NCBI GenBank assembly: GCA_021604665.1
Contig: BQJK01000003.1
Location: 310,001-374,000 of the forward strand
DNA: 64,000 nucleotides
Direction: 5' to 3'
Source: Rhodomicrobium sp.
Lineage (GTDB): Bacteria > Pseudomonadota > Alphaproteobacteria > Rhizobiales > HXMU1428-3
The stretch's first letter is position 1. Each line of letters starts with the position of its first letter. Position numbers and translations under genes: made by a program. Shown here one piece after another: positions 18,395 through 27,102 of this stretch. The notes under the pieces are model-generated. The model saw only the letters and a program-made list of their open reading frames with translations. It did not search any database and was not told where the DNA came from.

Positions 18395-19093
18395 CTACTC
18401 AAGATCGCGGCCAGCGCGCTTCATCCAATGGAAGGTTACCGGGTAATCTTCTGAGCGGAGCATTTTAATCACTTCTGTTAACGGTAGGCCGACAACATTT
18501 GTATAGGAGCCGATGAGCCGCTCGACAAAAGCACCGGCCATCCCTTGAATGGCATAACCGCCTGCCTTACCGCGCCATTCATTTGAGACGAGGAAGCAAT
18601 CTATCTCTTCTTCTGATAAATGCTTGAAGCGGACACGGGTTTCAACAATGCGTTGGCGGATTTTTCTGCTCGGGGTAATGAGGCAAATAGAGGTATAAAC
18701 CCGGTGTGAGCGACCAGAGAGCAGCTGTAACATGCGGGCGGCTTCTTCCACCAATTCGGGCTTATTGAGAATGCGGCGGCCAACACACACGATTGTATCA
18801 GCGCTGAGGATGAATGAGCCAGCGAGTTCCGGGTCTTCATCAATTAGTTTTTGGGCGGCGAGGCCTTTTTCTTTGGCAACGCGTGCGACATAGGCCCTTG
18901 GGGGCTCTGTTTTGCGGGGTGTTTCATCTATCGAGGTTGGACGCAGCGCATCTGGCTCGATGCCAACCTGGCCGAGTATGGCAAGACGGCGCGGTGAGGC
19001 TGATGCCAGAACAAGACTGTTGGCGCCTTCCGGATTTAGAATTTTTGTTTTTTTACCCTTACCAATACGGCGTAATACAGATAGATCAACCAC
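18395..19093 (-). CDS. maf: Maf-family nucleoside triphosphate pyrophosphatase
   Basis: Maf proteins hydrolyse non-canonical or selected nucleoside triphosphates (dTTP/UTP type) to monophosphates. LVLASASPRRLAIL lies at about 27-40, FILSADTIVCV carries the catalytic Asp, and GKAGGYAIQG is near the C-terminus. The start is GTG 19093 with GAGGG eight bases upstream, giving 232 residues. That is about 25 residues longer at the N-terminus than most Maf proteins, and there is no better start before the LVLASASPRR motif. It lies between infA and yacG, the usual order in this bacterial group. Confidence 0.93.
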   Translation of the reverse strand: MVDLSVLRRIGKGKKTKILNPEGANSLVLASASPRRLAILGQVGIEPDALRPTSIDETPRKTEPPRAYVARVAKEKGLAAQKLIDEDPELAGSFILSADTIVCVGRRILNKPELVEEAARMLQLLSGRSHRVYTSICLITPSRKIRQRIVETRVRFKHLSEEEIDCFLVSNEWRGKAGGYAIQGMAGAFVERLIGSYTNVVGLPLTEVIKMLRSEDYPVTFHWMKRAGRDLE

Positions 19094-19306
19094 CAGATTG
19101 CCCTCGATCTTCTATGGCCGTGAATTCCTTGTGCTCGATATAATCGGCTTTGAATCCACTGCCCTATTGTTGCTGCCCTGTGAATATCCGGTCTTCTCAA
19201 AATCAGATTTTCTCTGATCTCAGTTGTTTGACTTTGCAGTCTGTCACAGGGCGTGATTTAAGGCCAGATATCTGATCATCTATATCGCAGCTATTCACTA
19301 TTTCGC

Positions 19307-19525
19307 TTATTTATAGCGATAGGTGATGCGGCCTTTGGTGAGGTCATATGGGGTCATTTCAACAAGCACTTTGTCACCAGCTAGTACACGAATGCGATTT
19401 TTACGCATACGGCCAGCTGTATGGGCAATGATCTCATGATCATTTTCCAATTTGACGCGGAATGTTGCATTGGGAAGCAACTCGGTGATTACACCGGGAA
19501 ATTCAAGTAACTCTTCTTTAGCCAT
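19307..19525 (-). CDS. infA: Translation initiation factor IF-1
   Basis: The 72-residue OB-fold protein has the standard IF-1 sequence pattern: [32 protein letters not shown] and [14 protein letters not shown] at the end. IF-1 occupies the A site of the 30S subunit during initiation. GAAGGA sits upstream of the start. The gene is preceded by a phosphatase gene and followed by maf. Confidence 0.98.
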   Translation of the reverse strand: MAKEELLEFPGVITELLPNATFRVKLENDHEIIAHTAGRMRKNRIRVLAGDKVLVEMTPYDLTKGRITYRYK

Positions 19526-19713
19526 TTAGGTCCTTCTTTAGGTCATAAGTTATTAATTTGGCGGAGTTTGGTGACTCATGCCCATAAAATCAAGTCTTCA
19601 ATTTGTTAAGGGCACGGCAATTTTACTTTTCAGGCTATCTGTGGCCCAAAATTTGGTATTTTCCATGGGTTTTTGGAAAATTGCACCGCTTTATTAGATG
19701 ACTATATAGGACT

Positions 19714-20157
19714 TTAAGAGGCTTTAACCAAGGGGCCGAAGCGTTTCTCGATTTTTTTTGAGAGAATATCGCGGCAATCTCTATAGGCCGCCAGGCGCTG
19801 CTCTCTGTTTCCATCTATTAAAGTAGGGTCCATTACCGGCCAATATTCAACATCGACGGCCATTGTTCTGGTGAGTTCCATGGCCTGGTGGTGGGCTTCT
19901 GGGCTGAGTGTGATGATGATATCAAACAGGCTATCTTGCAGGTCTGCCAGGGTTTGGGGTTTGTGGTGGCTGAGATCGAGGCCTATTTCTTTGGTAACTT
20001 CAACCATGAAGGGGTTAATTTCACCGCGGCGAATGCCTGCTGACTGGACATAGGAGTTTTTGCCAAAGCTGGCTTTGTAAATGGCGGACGCCATGGGGGA
20101 GCGGATGGCGTTTTCCGTGCAGGCAAATAAGACCGCCCCTGGAATTTCGCCGTTCAT
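19714..20157 (-). CDS. Low-molecular-weight phosphatase family protein
   Basis: The 147-residue protein has the P-loop phosphatase motif C-T-E-N-A-I-R-S at about 13-20 (CX5R) and a C-terminal acid region with VMDPTLIDG near 110. The fold also covers arsenate reductases of the thioredoxin-coupled type. Without the extra cysteines of ArsC, and in a housekeeping operon, a protein-tyrosine phosphatase or unknown phosphatase role is more likely. It begins five bases after the UPF0262 gene. Confidence 0.88.
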   Translation of the reverse strand: MNGEIPGAVLFACTENAIRSPMASAIYKASFGKNSYVQSAGIRRGEINPFMVEVTKEIGLDLSHHKPQTLADLQDSLFDIIITLSPEAHHQAMELTRTMAVDVEYWPVMDPTLIDGNREQRLAAYRDCRDILSKKIEKRFGPLVKAS

Positions 20158-20162
20158 GAGGC

Positions 20163-20666
20163 TTACCCTTTCCAGTGAAGGGCAGCGATGAGTGTGAAGA
20201 GCCGTCTTGACGTGTCATCATCCAGGATGATCTTGCCTTCTAATCGTTCACGCAGTAGGGCACAGCCTTCATTATGCAGGCCGCGGCGGCCCATATCTAT
20301 GGCTTCTATTCGCTGTGGTGTGGCTGTTTTGATGGCTTCGAAATAGCTTTCGCAGATCAGAAAATAGTCTTTAATAATTTTCTTGAACGGTGAGAGCGAG
20401 AGCGTGTGAGCGACGATAAAATTATTTTCACTATCTTCAATATTAAAGAGAAGCCGGTTTTCAATAATTGAGAGATTTAGAATATATGGGCCATCGACAT
20501 GGGGCTTGTCTTCTCGTTTGACGAGCTTGAAAAAGTTTTGATCGAGAAGATCAAAAATTGCCACTTCGCGCTCATGCTCTATGTCTGGCGTGGTGCGGCC
20601 AATGGTGCTTTCATCTAATATGATGTCGAAGAGGCAATCATCTTCTGTGCCTGTTTCGTCCGTCAT
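20163..20666 (-). CDS. UPF0262 family protein
   Basis: This 167-residue protein of unknown function is conserved across alphaproteobacteria. Recognisable parts are the early LFDIILDESTIGR, EREVAIFDLLDQNFF and the C-terminal RRGLHNEGCALLRERL. No catalytic motif is obvious. It is fixed in the order hisD-UPF0262-phosphatase-infA, which suggests co-expression with translation and biosynthesis genes. Confidence 0.92.
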   Translation of the reverse strand: MTDETGTEDDCLFDIILDESTIGRTTPDIEHEREVAIFDLLDQNFFKLVKREDKPHVDGPYILNLSIIENRLLFNIEDSENNFIVAHTLSLSPFKKIIKDYFLICESYFEAIKTATPQRIEAIDMGRRGLHNEGCALLRERLEGKIILDDDTSRRLFTLIAALHWKG

Positions 20667-20725
20667 AACCCCTTGATCCTTCTCGTGATCTTGCTGTTGG
20701 TTCTGTTTGGCGTTGTCTCTGTTTG

Positions 20726-22015
20726 TTAGTTCATTCGTATAGAGACACTACGGGCATGTGCGGTTAGGCCTTCTGCTTCTGCGAGAGTGATGGCTGAAGG
20801 GCCAAGCGCGCGCAATGCTTCGCTACTGCATTTCAAAATGGTTGTTTTTTTCATAAAATCTAGCACTGATAAGCCTGATGAGAACCGGGCTGAGCGGGCC
20901 GTTGGTAACACATGGTTCGAGCCACCAATATAATCGCCAATGGCTTCGGGGGTGTGGTGGCCAATGAAGACGGCACCTGCATGGCTGATTTTATCAAACA
21001 GGCTTTCTGGATCTTTCACGGCAAGCTCCAGATGCTCTGGAGCTAGTCTGTCAGAAAGCGGGACGGCGGCTGCGAGGTCATCGACCAGGATAATAGCGCC
21101 AAAATCTGCCCAGGACTGGCCAGCGATTTCCCCGCGGGATAAGGTCTTTAACTGACTTTCTACGGCTTTCTCAACGGCTGTGGCCAGGGCTTCATCATCT
21201 GTGATCAAGATGGATTGGGCGGCGATATCGTGCTCTGCTTGAGCGAGTAGGTCTGCTGCGATCCAATCCGGGTTGTTTTCACCATCGGCGATAATTAGCA
21301 CTTCTGAGGGGCCGGCGATCATGTCGATGCCGACGGTGCCGAAAACCTGGCGCTTGGCGGCTGCGACATAGGCATTGCCGGGGCCAACAATTTTATCAAC
21401 AGGCTGGATGGTCTCTGTGCCATAGGTAAGGGCGGCGATGGCCTGGGCCCCGCCAATACGGTAAAGCTCATCAACCCCGGCGAGATCAGCTGCGGCGAGG
21501 ACAAGCGGGTTAGTAACCCCTTGCGGTGTTGGTACCACCATGACCAAACGTTGAACCCCGGCCACTTTAGCTGGGAGGGCGTTCATTAGGACGGAGCTGG
21601 GATAAGCGGCCGTGCCGCCTGGCACATAAAGACCGGCGGCGCTCACTGGCGTCCAGCGATAGCCGATTTCAACGCCTAACTCGTCGCTATATCTTTGGTC
21701 TTCCGGGCGCTGCTTTTCATGGTGGGCGCGGATGCGGTCTGCTGCTAGTTTCAACGCGTCTAATGTTTTTGTGTCGACATCACTGGCGGCGGCTTGCATC
21801 TCTTCTTTTGTTATGGCCAGGCCCGCATCACGAAGGTCGAGATGGTCAAAGCGCTTGGTGAAGTCATAAAGGGCTTGGTCACCGCTGCTGCGCACGGTTT
21901 CAATGATGTTTGCAACGGCGCTGTTTACATCTGCAGCGCTTTCTCTTTTGGCCGTGAGGAGCTGCTCGAATTTTTCTTCGAAATCTGCATCCTGATTTTT
22001 TAGGCGCATGGCCAT
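20726..22015 (-). CDS. hisD: Histidinol dehydrogenase
   Basis: HisD catalyses the last two steps of histidine synthesis, L-histidinol to histidine with two NAD. The 429-residue length is standard. The sequence shows VSAAGLYVPGGTAAYPSS, KIVGPGNAYVAAAKRQVFG and IDMIAGPSEVLIIAD, then LAQAEHD (His zinc region) and APEHLELAV with the catalytic E-H pair. Other his genes are not in the window; isolation of hisD with UPF0262 is typical of rhizobia. An internal Met two codons later is an alternative start. Confidence 0.97.
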   Translation of the reverse strand: MAMRLKNQDADFEEKFEQLLTAKRESAADVNSAVANIIETVRSSGDQALYDFTKRFDHLDLRDAGLAITKEEMQAAASDVDTKTLDALKLAADRIRAHHEKQRPEDQRYSDELGVEIGYRWTPVSAAGLYVPGGTAAYPSSVLMNALPAKVAGVQRLVMVVPTPQGVTNPLVLAAADLAGVDELYRIGGAQAIAALTYGTETIQPVDKIVGPGNAYVAAAKRQVFGTVGIDMIAGPSEVLIIADGENNPDWIAADLLAQAEHDIAAQSILITDDEALATAVEKAVESQLKTLSRGEIAGQSWADFGAIILVDDLAAAVPLSDRLAPEHLELAVKDPESLFDKISHAGAVFIGHHTPEAIGDYIGGSNHVLPTARSARFSSGLSVLDFMKKTTILKCSSEALRALGPSAITLAEAEGLTAHARSVSIRMN

Positions 22016-22187
22016 AGATATACCCTTTTAACTTTTGTGGTCAGCTATGTTGGTTTCTGACTGCGAGAGCTTAATTTATATGGCTCGTTTGTTAATGAGA
22101 CGTGGGTTGATGCCGCAGCTTTAATGTTTAAGACCTGACGCAAAAAATCAATAAAAAAGAGGCATGACTGATGCTCTGGTTATGGCT

Positions 22188-22715
22188 TTAGTCGTCTAGC
22201 ATATGGTCCGGCAGGGAACTTGTCTCCCATATGGCGCCGAGGTCTTGTAGTTCTGCCTCAATGCATTCGACATTCAGTTTAATCTCTCCGCCGCCGGAAA
22301 AAATCAGATGAATCTCGCCTGCTGGTGGTGTGTGTGGTTCAAAGCGGAAGGCAAGCAGTTTTTTTACATCGCGCTTTTTGGCCGGGTCTAATTGCAGGCG
22401 CTGTACAGTCTCAACACAATCAAAGCGCAGAGCGCTGCGCCGCCGGCGATACTGTTTCGGTTTGGGTGTGTTTAGCGCGGTTTCCCAATCAAACCGGTTG
22501 ATGATAAGGGCAAAACGGCGGTCTTTTTTGACATAAGCCATTTCATCAAGGCGTATGACAGCATCCTGACAATGGGCGGAGAGGATCTCAAGATCTTCTT
22601 CATCCAATGCTACCAGTTTCAGCGGCTGTTCTGATCCGGTCATTCGTTCTCCAAACGCTGGTTTAATCGGTCTTATTGGGCCAGTTGACTGAGCTGGCCG
22701 TACTCGTCTGGCCAT
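22188..22715 (-). CDS. DUF2948 family protein
   Basis: This conserved alphaproteobacterial protein of unknown function has 175 residues. It includes PLKLVALDEEDLEILSAHCQDAVIR, the basic stretch RFALIINRFDWE, RRRSALRFD and a C-terminal GGGEIKLNVECIEAELQDLG. The first 28 residues (Arg/Pro/Gly-rich) are less typical; an internal Met near residue 25 (MTGSEQPLKLV) may be the true start. It lies between murA and hisD, its usual place. Confidence 0.88.
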   Translation of the reverse strand: MARRVRPAQSTGPIRPIKPAFGERMTGSEQPLKLVALDEEDLEILSAHCQDAVIRLDEMAYVKKDRRFALIINRFDWETALNTPKPKQYRRRRSALRFDCVETVQRLQLDPAKKRDVKKLLAFRFEPHTPPAGEIHLIFSGGGEIKLNVECIEAELQDLGAIWETSSLPDHMLDD

Positions 22716-22871
22716 ATATTATCTTCATTATATTGAAAATTCATTGCCGCGCTTTTTTGGGGCCGTTGCAACTCTTATCAACTTGCAACTCTGCCGCTTG
22801 CAGCCTGTTATAATTCCTATGCCAGTCTAACGTTTCAGAGAAGTGGTGGAAAGAGCTGATTTTAAAGCGAT

Positions 22872-24161
22872 TTATTCGCTGACGCGGTTAATCTCTGCGC
22901 CGCAATTTCCCAGTTTCTCTTCAATTTTTTCAAAGCCACGATCCAGATGATACACCCGGTTAATTTGTGTTTTACCAGAGGCGACCAGACCAGCGATAAC
23001 CAGTGAGACCGAGGCGCGCAGATCTGTTGCCATAACAGGGGCGCCGCGCAGTTCTTTGACGCCTTCAATAATCGCCGTGTCGCCATTTAGGCTGATATTC
23101 GCACCAAGGCGGGCTAGCTCCTGCACATGCATGAAGCGGTTTTCAAAAATCGTTTCGCGGATAACGCTTCGGCCTTCTGCTATGGTCATCAAAGCCATGA
23201 GTTGCGCTTGTAGATCTGTTGGAAAGCCGGGGTGAGGCTGGGTTTCAACATGTATGGGTTTCAACGCGCCATTTTTACGCGAAACGCGCAGGCCTGCGCT
23301 GACTTCTTCTATTTCAACGCCTGCTTCCTTCAGCACTTCAATGGCTGCGGTCAGCGTATCTGGCACCGCGCCTTTTAATATCACATCGCCGCCAGTGGCA
23401 GCCACAGCCATAAGGAATGTGCCTGTTTCAATACGGTCCGGAAGCACTGTGTGCACAGCGCCTTCAAGATGGTCAACGCCCTGGATTTGCAGGGTCTTGC
23501 GGCCAATGCCTTCAATCTTTGCGCCCATTTTAACCAGGCAATTGGCAACGTCGCCAATTTCAGGCTCAACGGCGGCGTTTTCAATGATGGTTTCACCTTT
23601 TGCAAGGGTTGCTGCCATCAATACATTTATGGTCGCGCCGACGGAGACTTTTTGAAATCTTACCCGGCCACCTTTCAGGCCGCCTGGTGCTTTGGCAATG
23701 ACGTACCCATCTTCAAGATCAATGGTGGCGCCGAGATCTTCAAGGCCCTGCAAGTGCAGGTCAACCGGGCGGGTACCGATGGCGCAGCCACCTGGTAATG
23801 AAACTTTCGCCTGATGACAGCGTGCGATGAGCGGGCCGAGAACCCAGAAGCTGGCGCGCATGGTGGAGACCATTTCATAGGGTGCGGTGGTGTCTACAAT
23901 ATCGCGCGAGGTGAGGTGCATGGTCTCACCGATATATTTATTGCCGCTGGCGCGTTTGCCATCAACCGCCAGATCAGTGCCATGATTGCCGAGAATTTTG
24001 GTGAGCTGGTTTACATCCCGCAGGTTCGGGACATTCTTTAAGGTCAACGTGTCTGGGGTGAGCAGGCTGGTAATGATTAGGGGCAGGGCTGCGTTTTTTG
24101 CGCCGCTGATTTCAATGCTGCCATTCAGCGGCTTGCCGCCCGTGATTTCAATTTTGTCCAT
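22872..24161 (-). CDS. murA: UDP-N-acetylglucosamine 1-carboxyvinyltransferase
   Basis: MurA transfers enolpyruvate from PEP to UDP-GlcNAc, the first committed step of peptidoglycan synthesis. The 429-residue protein has the N-terminal [20 protein letters not shown] with the catalytic Lys. The active-site loop [13 protein letters not shown] has Cys126, the residue alkylated by fosfomycin, so sensitivity at the target is expected. It ends in [21 protein letters not shown]. It heads the minus-strand series running down to yacG. Confidence 0.98.
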   Translation of the reverse strand: MDKIEITGGKPLNGSIEISGAKNAALPLIITSLLTPDTLTLKNVPNLRDVNQLTKILGNHGTDLAVDGKRASGNKYIGETMHLTSRDIVDTTAPYEMVSTMRASFWVLGPLIARCHQAKVSLPGGCAIGTRPVDLHLQGLEDLGATIDLEDGYVIAKAPGGLKGGRVRFQKVSVGATINVLMAATLAKGETIIENAAVEPEIGDVANCLVKMGAKIEGIGRKTLQIQGVDHLEGAVHTVLPDRIETGTFLMAVAATGGDVILKGAVPDTLTAAIEVLKEAGVEIEEVSAGLRVSRKNGALKPIHVETQPHPGFPTDLQAQLMALMTIAEGRSVIRETIFENRFMHVQELARLGANISLNGDTAIIEGVKELRGAPVMATDLRASVSLVIAGLVASGKTQINRVYHLDRGFEKIEEKLGNCGAEINRVSE

Positions 24162-24251
24162 TCTGGTCCCTCATGTCACGGCTCATCGTTTTCAATGGGC
24201 CGCTTGCCGCGCCTTATGCCCCTGTTTAATTTTGTTAAATGGTAAGGAGGC

Positions 24252-24416
24252 TTACTCTTTGTCGGCTTTGGTTTTTTGCTCTGGTTGCGTTTCAGGTTCA
24301 GCGGTTCTTGCTTTTGCCTGGGCTTTGCGTTTTTGAAGATTGGCTCTCAAATTATCTCTTAGCCGTTCATTTTTTTTATCAGTTTTGCTTTCAGGGCGGT
24401 GGTCCTTGCTGGTCAT
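24252..24416 (-). CDS. Small highly charged conserved-type protein
   Basis: A 54-residue product starting MTSKDHRPESKTDKK and containing RLRDNLRANLQKRKAQAKAR, then a Glu/Lys tail. Similar short, basic, helical proteins with an R-L-R-x-N-L-x-x-R-K-x-Q pattern occur beside murA in related genomes, which is the reason I keep it. A GTG 15 codons upstream (24461) gives a Gln-rich extension without a ribosome site. Function unknown. Confidence 0.55.
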   Translation of the reverse strand: MTSKDHRPESKTDKKNERLRDNLRANLQKRKAQAKARTAEPETQPEQKTKADKE

Positions 24417-24723
24417 TGGCTTGTTCCGCTGGTCTTGCTGCTGAATTTGTTCACTGCGCACAGGCCGGCAAAATGTTTGTGGCTTGCTGGCCCTGCTGTA
24501 GTTTTATTTTGGGGTTATACTCTGTTCGGAGCCGAAATGTTAAGCCACAATTGATGCATCGCCCATATTTCAGTGGCTTTTAATGGGGTTTTTGTGCTGC
24601 ATCGTGGCAAAATCAGCCTGTTGTCAATTTTGTAGCTTTCTTTGCTTGAAAGATGGCGGGAGCTATGGCAGTGTTCGCGCCACCTGAGAGGCCCCCATAT
24701 TTCATTCCGGGACACATCTTTCA

Positions 24724-24798
24724 GCCGCTGTAGCTCAGTGGTAGAGCGCACCCTTGGTAAGGGTGAGGCCGAGAGTTCGATTCTCTCCAGCGGCACCA
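24724..24798 (+). tRNA. tRNA-Thr (anticodon GGT)
   Basis: A full cloverleaf: acceptor GCCGCTG/CAGCGGC (all 7 pairs), D arm GCTC/GAGC, anticodon stem CACCC/GGGTG around loop TTGGTAA giving anticodon GGT, T arm GAGAG-TTCGATT-CTCTC, discriminator A and encoded CCA at 24796-24798. It reads ACC and ACU threonine codons. Confidence 0.98.
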
Positions 24799-24812
24799 TT
24801 TATATATCTCAA

Positions 24813-25174
24813 GGCTATTCTGGTCGCGGTGCGACCAGGCCTCCGATGGGGCGGCGCAACGCGCCGGGCGCCGCTGTCGCGGGACGCCATGTCAGGCGCT
24901 GTGCGCCTTCCTTCTTCGTGAATTTGATATTTGATTATTTTCGCGGCTATTCCAAGCGCGGCGTGACTAGGCCTCCGGTGGGGCGCCGCTGTCGCGGGAC
25001 GCCATGTCAGGCGCTATGCGCCTTCCTTCTTCGTGATTTTGATATTTGATTATTTTCGCGGCTATTCCAAGAGCGGCGTGACTAGGCCTCCGGTGGGGCG
25101 CCGCTGTCGCGGGACGCCATGTCAGGCGCTATGCACCTTCCTTCTTCATGATTTTGATATTTTTTCGGCTATTC
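24813..25174. repeat. Structured tandem repeat array, about 115-bp unit
   Basis: Starting 14 bases after tRNA-Thr, a unit beginning GGCTATTC recurs at 24813, 24945, 25060 and (truncated) 25167. Copy spacings are 132, 115 and 107 bases; copy 1 carries an extra G+C-rich piece. Each full unit contains the same G+C-rich block (GGCGCCGCTGTCGCGGGACG) and a small palindrome AGGCGCTATGCGCCT or a variant, then an AT-rich spacer. Copy 1 adds a second palindrome, GGTCGCGGTGCGACC. Open frames across it exist only because the unit length keeps phase; they show no gene features. No homology can be checked here. Confidence 0.9.
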
Positions 25175-25291
25175 GAAGCTCTTTAAATGCTTCAGATGCC
25201 CACTCTTTTGATGCGCCTTCAGGTTGCCCCCTTGCAACCGGCGATGCATCCGCTTGAACGCCCAGGCCACTGATGGGATGGAAATCAGTAT

Positions 25292-25321
25292 GGGGTAAGG
25301 CAGAGACGTAAGCCTTACCCC
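25292..25321. terminator. Hairpin after SRPBCC gene
   Basis: GGGGTAAGGC (25292-25301) pairs perfectly with GCCTTACCCC (25312-25321) over a 10-base loop, 20 bases beyond the minus-strand SRPBCC stop. There is no strong T-tract on either strand, so it may be a terminator or an mRNA 3' stabiliser. Confidence 0.5.
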
Positions 25322-25340
25322 TGTTGCCTTTATTTAAATA

Positions 25341-25736
25341 TCAGCCGTCTATTTCGCGGCGGATGTTGGTGAACTCCTCTTCAAGAGCGGCGCAGAGACC
25401 ATCAAAGACTTCGTCAGGCTGGTCTGGTGTTTGTATATTTGTGAAAGCAATGACGCTGCCGCCCATGCCATCATCTACTATTCTAACTGGCCAGCGCATC
25501 ATTTGATCTTTGCTAGGGCCGCCCCACATGTCAGCGATGCCATTTACGGGATCGCTTACGATGCGGAAGTAGATTTCGCCGCCCGGGGTTGTGACCTTGT
25601 GGTCACCCCCCTCCCTTTTCAACTCCTTGCAAAATGTGGTTGCCCATTTTGGCAGATTATTGATATCCGCCACAAAGGCCTGAAGTTTCTCAACCGGGGC
25701 TTTAAAGCGGGCTGTCGTGGTTTTTGCTCTCAGCAT
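25341..25736 (-). CDS. SRPBCC (START-like) domain protein
   Basis: The 131-residue protein fits the polyketide cyclase/SRPBCC fold: an N-terminal ligand-pocket strand (KTTTARFKAPVEKLQAFVADINNLPKWA begins with beta1 and the first helix), GGEIYFRIVSDP, MMRWPVRIVDDG, and a C-terminal long helix EVFDGLCAALEEEFTNIRREI. Such domains bind hydrophobic ligands; the ligand here is unknown. It is divergent from a WYL regulator, with an operator-like repeat between them, so it is the likely regulated target. Confidence 0.82.
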   Translation of the reverse strand: MLRAKTTTARFKAPVEKLQAFVADINNLPKWATTFCKELKREGGDHKVTTPGGEIYFRIVSDPVNGIADMWGGPSKDQMMRWPVRIVDDGMGGSVIAFTNIQTPDQPDEVFDGLCAALEEEFTNIRREIDG

Positions 25737-25790
25737 TTTTTCTCCTTAAATGTCTTGCTGCGTTTAATCGGTGAGCAGGTTATAGCTGCC

Positions 25791-25829
25791 CCCTACTGAC
25801 AGCGTGTTGTCAGTAGAGTGTCAGTAGGG
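25791..25829. promoter_or_regulatory. Putative operator between SRPBCC and WYL-regulator genes
   Basis: CCCTACTGACA (25791-25801) is the exact inverse of TGTCAGTAGGG (25819-25829). A third copy of the half-site, TGTCAGTAG, sits at 25808-25816, exactly 11 bases before the last, which puts two sites on the same helix face. The cluster lies 30 bases before the regulator start, where repressor binding would control both divergent genes. Confidence 0.75.
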
Positions 25830-25858
25830 TATTTTTATTTGACGTCAGGAGTGAAAAG

Positions 25859-26548
25859 ATGCGCAGGGCAGACAGGTTATTCAGGATTGTTGAATTATTA
25901 AAAGCGCGGCGCAGTGTTGTGAAGGCTGAGGATATTGCTCGTGAATTAGAGGTAAGCACGCGGACAATTTACAGGGATATTGCGGACCTTGGCATTTCGG
26001 GTGTGCCGGTTATCGGTGAAGCCGGTGTTGGATATATGCTTGATCGCGATTATATTCTGCGCCCTTTGATGTTTGATATGGAAGAGCTTGATGCGCTGTT
26101 GTTGGGTGCGGAAATGGTGAAGTGTTTGCCTGATGTGACCTTGTCTAAGGCGGCACAAGCGGCAGTTGACAAGATCAGCGCTGTTGTCCCTGAAAGGGTT
26201 ATGGCTGAGCGGGCGGAGACGGTTCTTTTCTCCTTTGCTAGCAAGGCGGGGCAGAATTTTACTGTCGATTTTAGTCAGCTGCGCCATGCAATACGGCGCA
26301 AATATATTATGACCTTCACCTATAGCAAAGATAAGGGAGAGGCGTCTTCTCGCCGGGTCAGACCTTTAGCGCTGGTGCATTTTAGCCCGCACTGGCTGCT
26401 GTTAGGCTGGTGCGAAATGCGGAATGATTTTCGGAATTTCAGGCTAGATAAAATGAGTGAATTGGTAACACTTGATGAGGTCTTCAAAGCTGAGCGTGGC
26501 AAGAGTTTATCTGATTTTCTAAAAAAAGAAGAAAAAGCCAGGGCGTAA
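25859..26548 (+). CDS. YafY-type HTH/WYL transcriptional regulator
   Basis: The 229-residue protein has an N-terminal winged helix (RADRLFRIVELLKARR, then ELEVSTRTIYRDIADL as the recognition region) and a C-terminal WYL domain (YSKDKGEASSRRVRPLALVHFSPHWLLLGWCE, with the WYL-position residues near 176). WYL domains sense ligands, often nucleotides or small molecules. Divergent from the SRPBCC gene across a repeat that looks like its operator. AGGAG precedes ATG 25859. Confidence 0.93.
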   Translation: MRRADRLFRIVELLKARRSVVKAEDIARELEVSTRTIYRDIADLGISGVPVIGEAGVGYMLDRDYILRPLMFDMEELDALLLGAEMVKCLPDVTLSKAAQAAVDKISAVVPERVMAERAETVLFSFASKAGQNFTVDFSQLRHAIRRKYIMTFTYSKDKGEASSRRVRPLALVHFSPHWLLLGWCEMRNDFRNFRLDKMSELVTLDEVFKAERGKSLSDFLKKEEKARA

Positions 26549-26594
26549 CTTCGCATATATAAATCTAACTGCTCAGACGCTAAGGCGCTGAAAA

Positions 26595-26822
26595 TCACGA
26601 GCAGCAAGAGCAACCAGCATGGTGTTTGACAGTGACGCCTTTGCCTTCTTTTTGCGCGGCGGGGCGCTTGCCGCCATTGAAGGAGATCTGCGGCGCGGAG
26701 AGCAGGTTCCGCGGGGAAGCGATGCCGCATTCCGGGCAGTCTTGCGGTTGGTCAAAGTCATTAATAGAGGCGTTAGAAGTGAATGAGCCGTGATTTTTAC
26801 AGTTATACTCATATGTTGGCAT
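26595..26822 (-). CDS. FmdB-family zinc ribbon protein
   Basis: The 75-residue protein starts MPTYEYNCKNHG, with the CPEC knuckle near 29-32, and ends GVTVKHHAGCSCCS. The MPxYEY-C start and paired cysteines match FmdB-type putative regulatory proteins, which bind zinc. The first knuckle has Cys followed by a histidine instead of the usual second Cys. FmdB often neighbours amidases; none is present here. Function unproven. Confidence 0.85.
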   Translation of the reverse strand: MPTYEYNCKNHGSFTSNASINDFDQPQDCPECGIASPRNLLSAPQISFNGGKRPAAQKEGKGVTVKHHAGCSCCS

Positions 26823-27026
26823 GTTCAGCTCCTTAACCTTTTGGTCTGCTTAAATCAGTAGATTTGCTTTGCGGGCAAATTCACTGAAGGCTTAAAAATT
26901 ATAGCCTCATATATAGCAGCTTTTAGTCTGTGGTTTGTGTTATCTCGCTGAATTTAGCTTGTGTCTATATATGATTTTTCAATCATCTTATTTGTTTATA
27001 GACAATGAGTATTGCTAAGCAGGTGG

Positions 27027-27058
27027 ACCACCCGGCATGAAAGCCGGATGGTTTTGTT
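27027..27058 (+). terminator. Plus-strand hairpin with T-rich tail
   Basis: ACCACCCGGC (27027-27036) pairs with GCCGGATGGT (27043-27052) with one mismatch; TTTTGTTAT follows. No plus-strand gene lies immediately upstream (the nearest, the WYL gene, ends at 26548). It may belong to a long 3' tail or an unannotated transcript. Confidence 0.4.
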
Positions 27059-27102
27059 ATGTTGGTCTATATCATTGTAATTTAATGATATTTGCACTTG
27101 TG

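Noticed and set aside
18265-18468. 67-residue hydrophobic frame overlapping the maf 3' end
   Set aside because: It overlaps maf on the opposite strand, has no ribosome site, and its hydrophobicity comes from T/G-rich sequence.
19714-20157. Assignment as arsenate reductase ArsC
   Set aside because: The CX5R motif fits the fold, but no additional catalytic cysteines or ars genes are seen; the broader phosphatase label is safer.
24515-24799. Minus-strand open frame beginning MVPLERIELSASPLP across tRNA-Thr
   Set aside because: A well-known false protein produced by translating the complement of a tRNA; the region is fully explained by tRNA-Thr.
24813-25174. Possible CRISPR array
   Set aside because: Copies are near-identical over the whole unit (no variable spacers), and no cas genes are near.
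24642-25257. Plus-strand frames through the tandem repeats (repeating R-P-P-V-G-R-R pattern)
   Set aside because: They arise from the repeat unit, include the tRNA in part, and have no ribosome site or protein-like composition.
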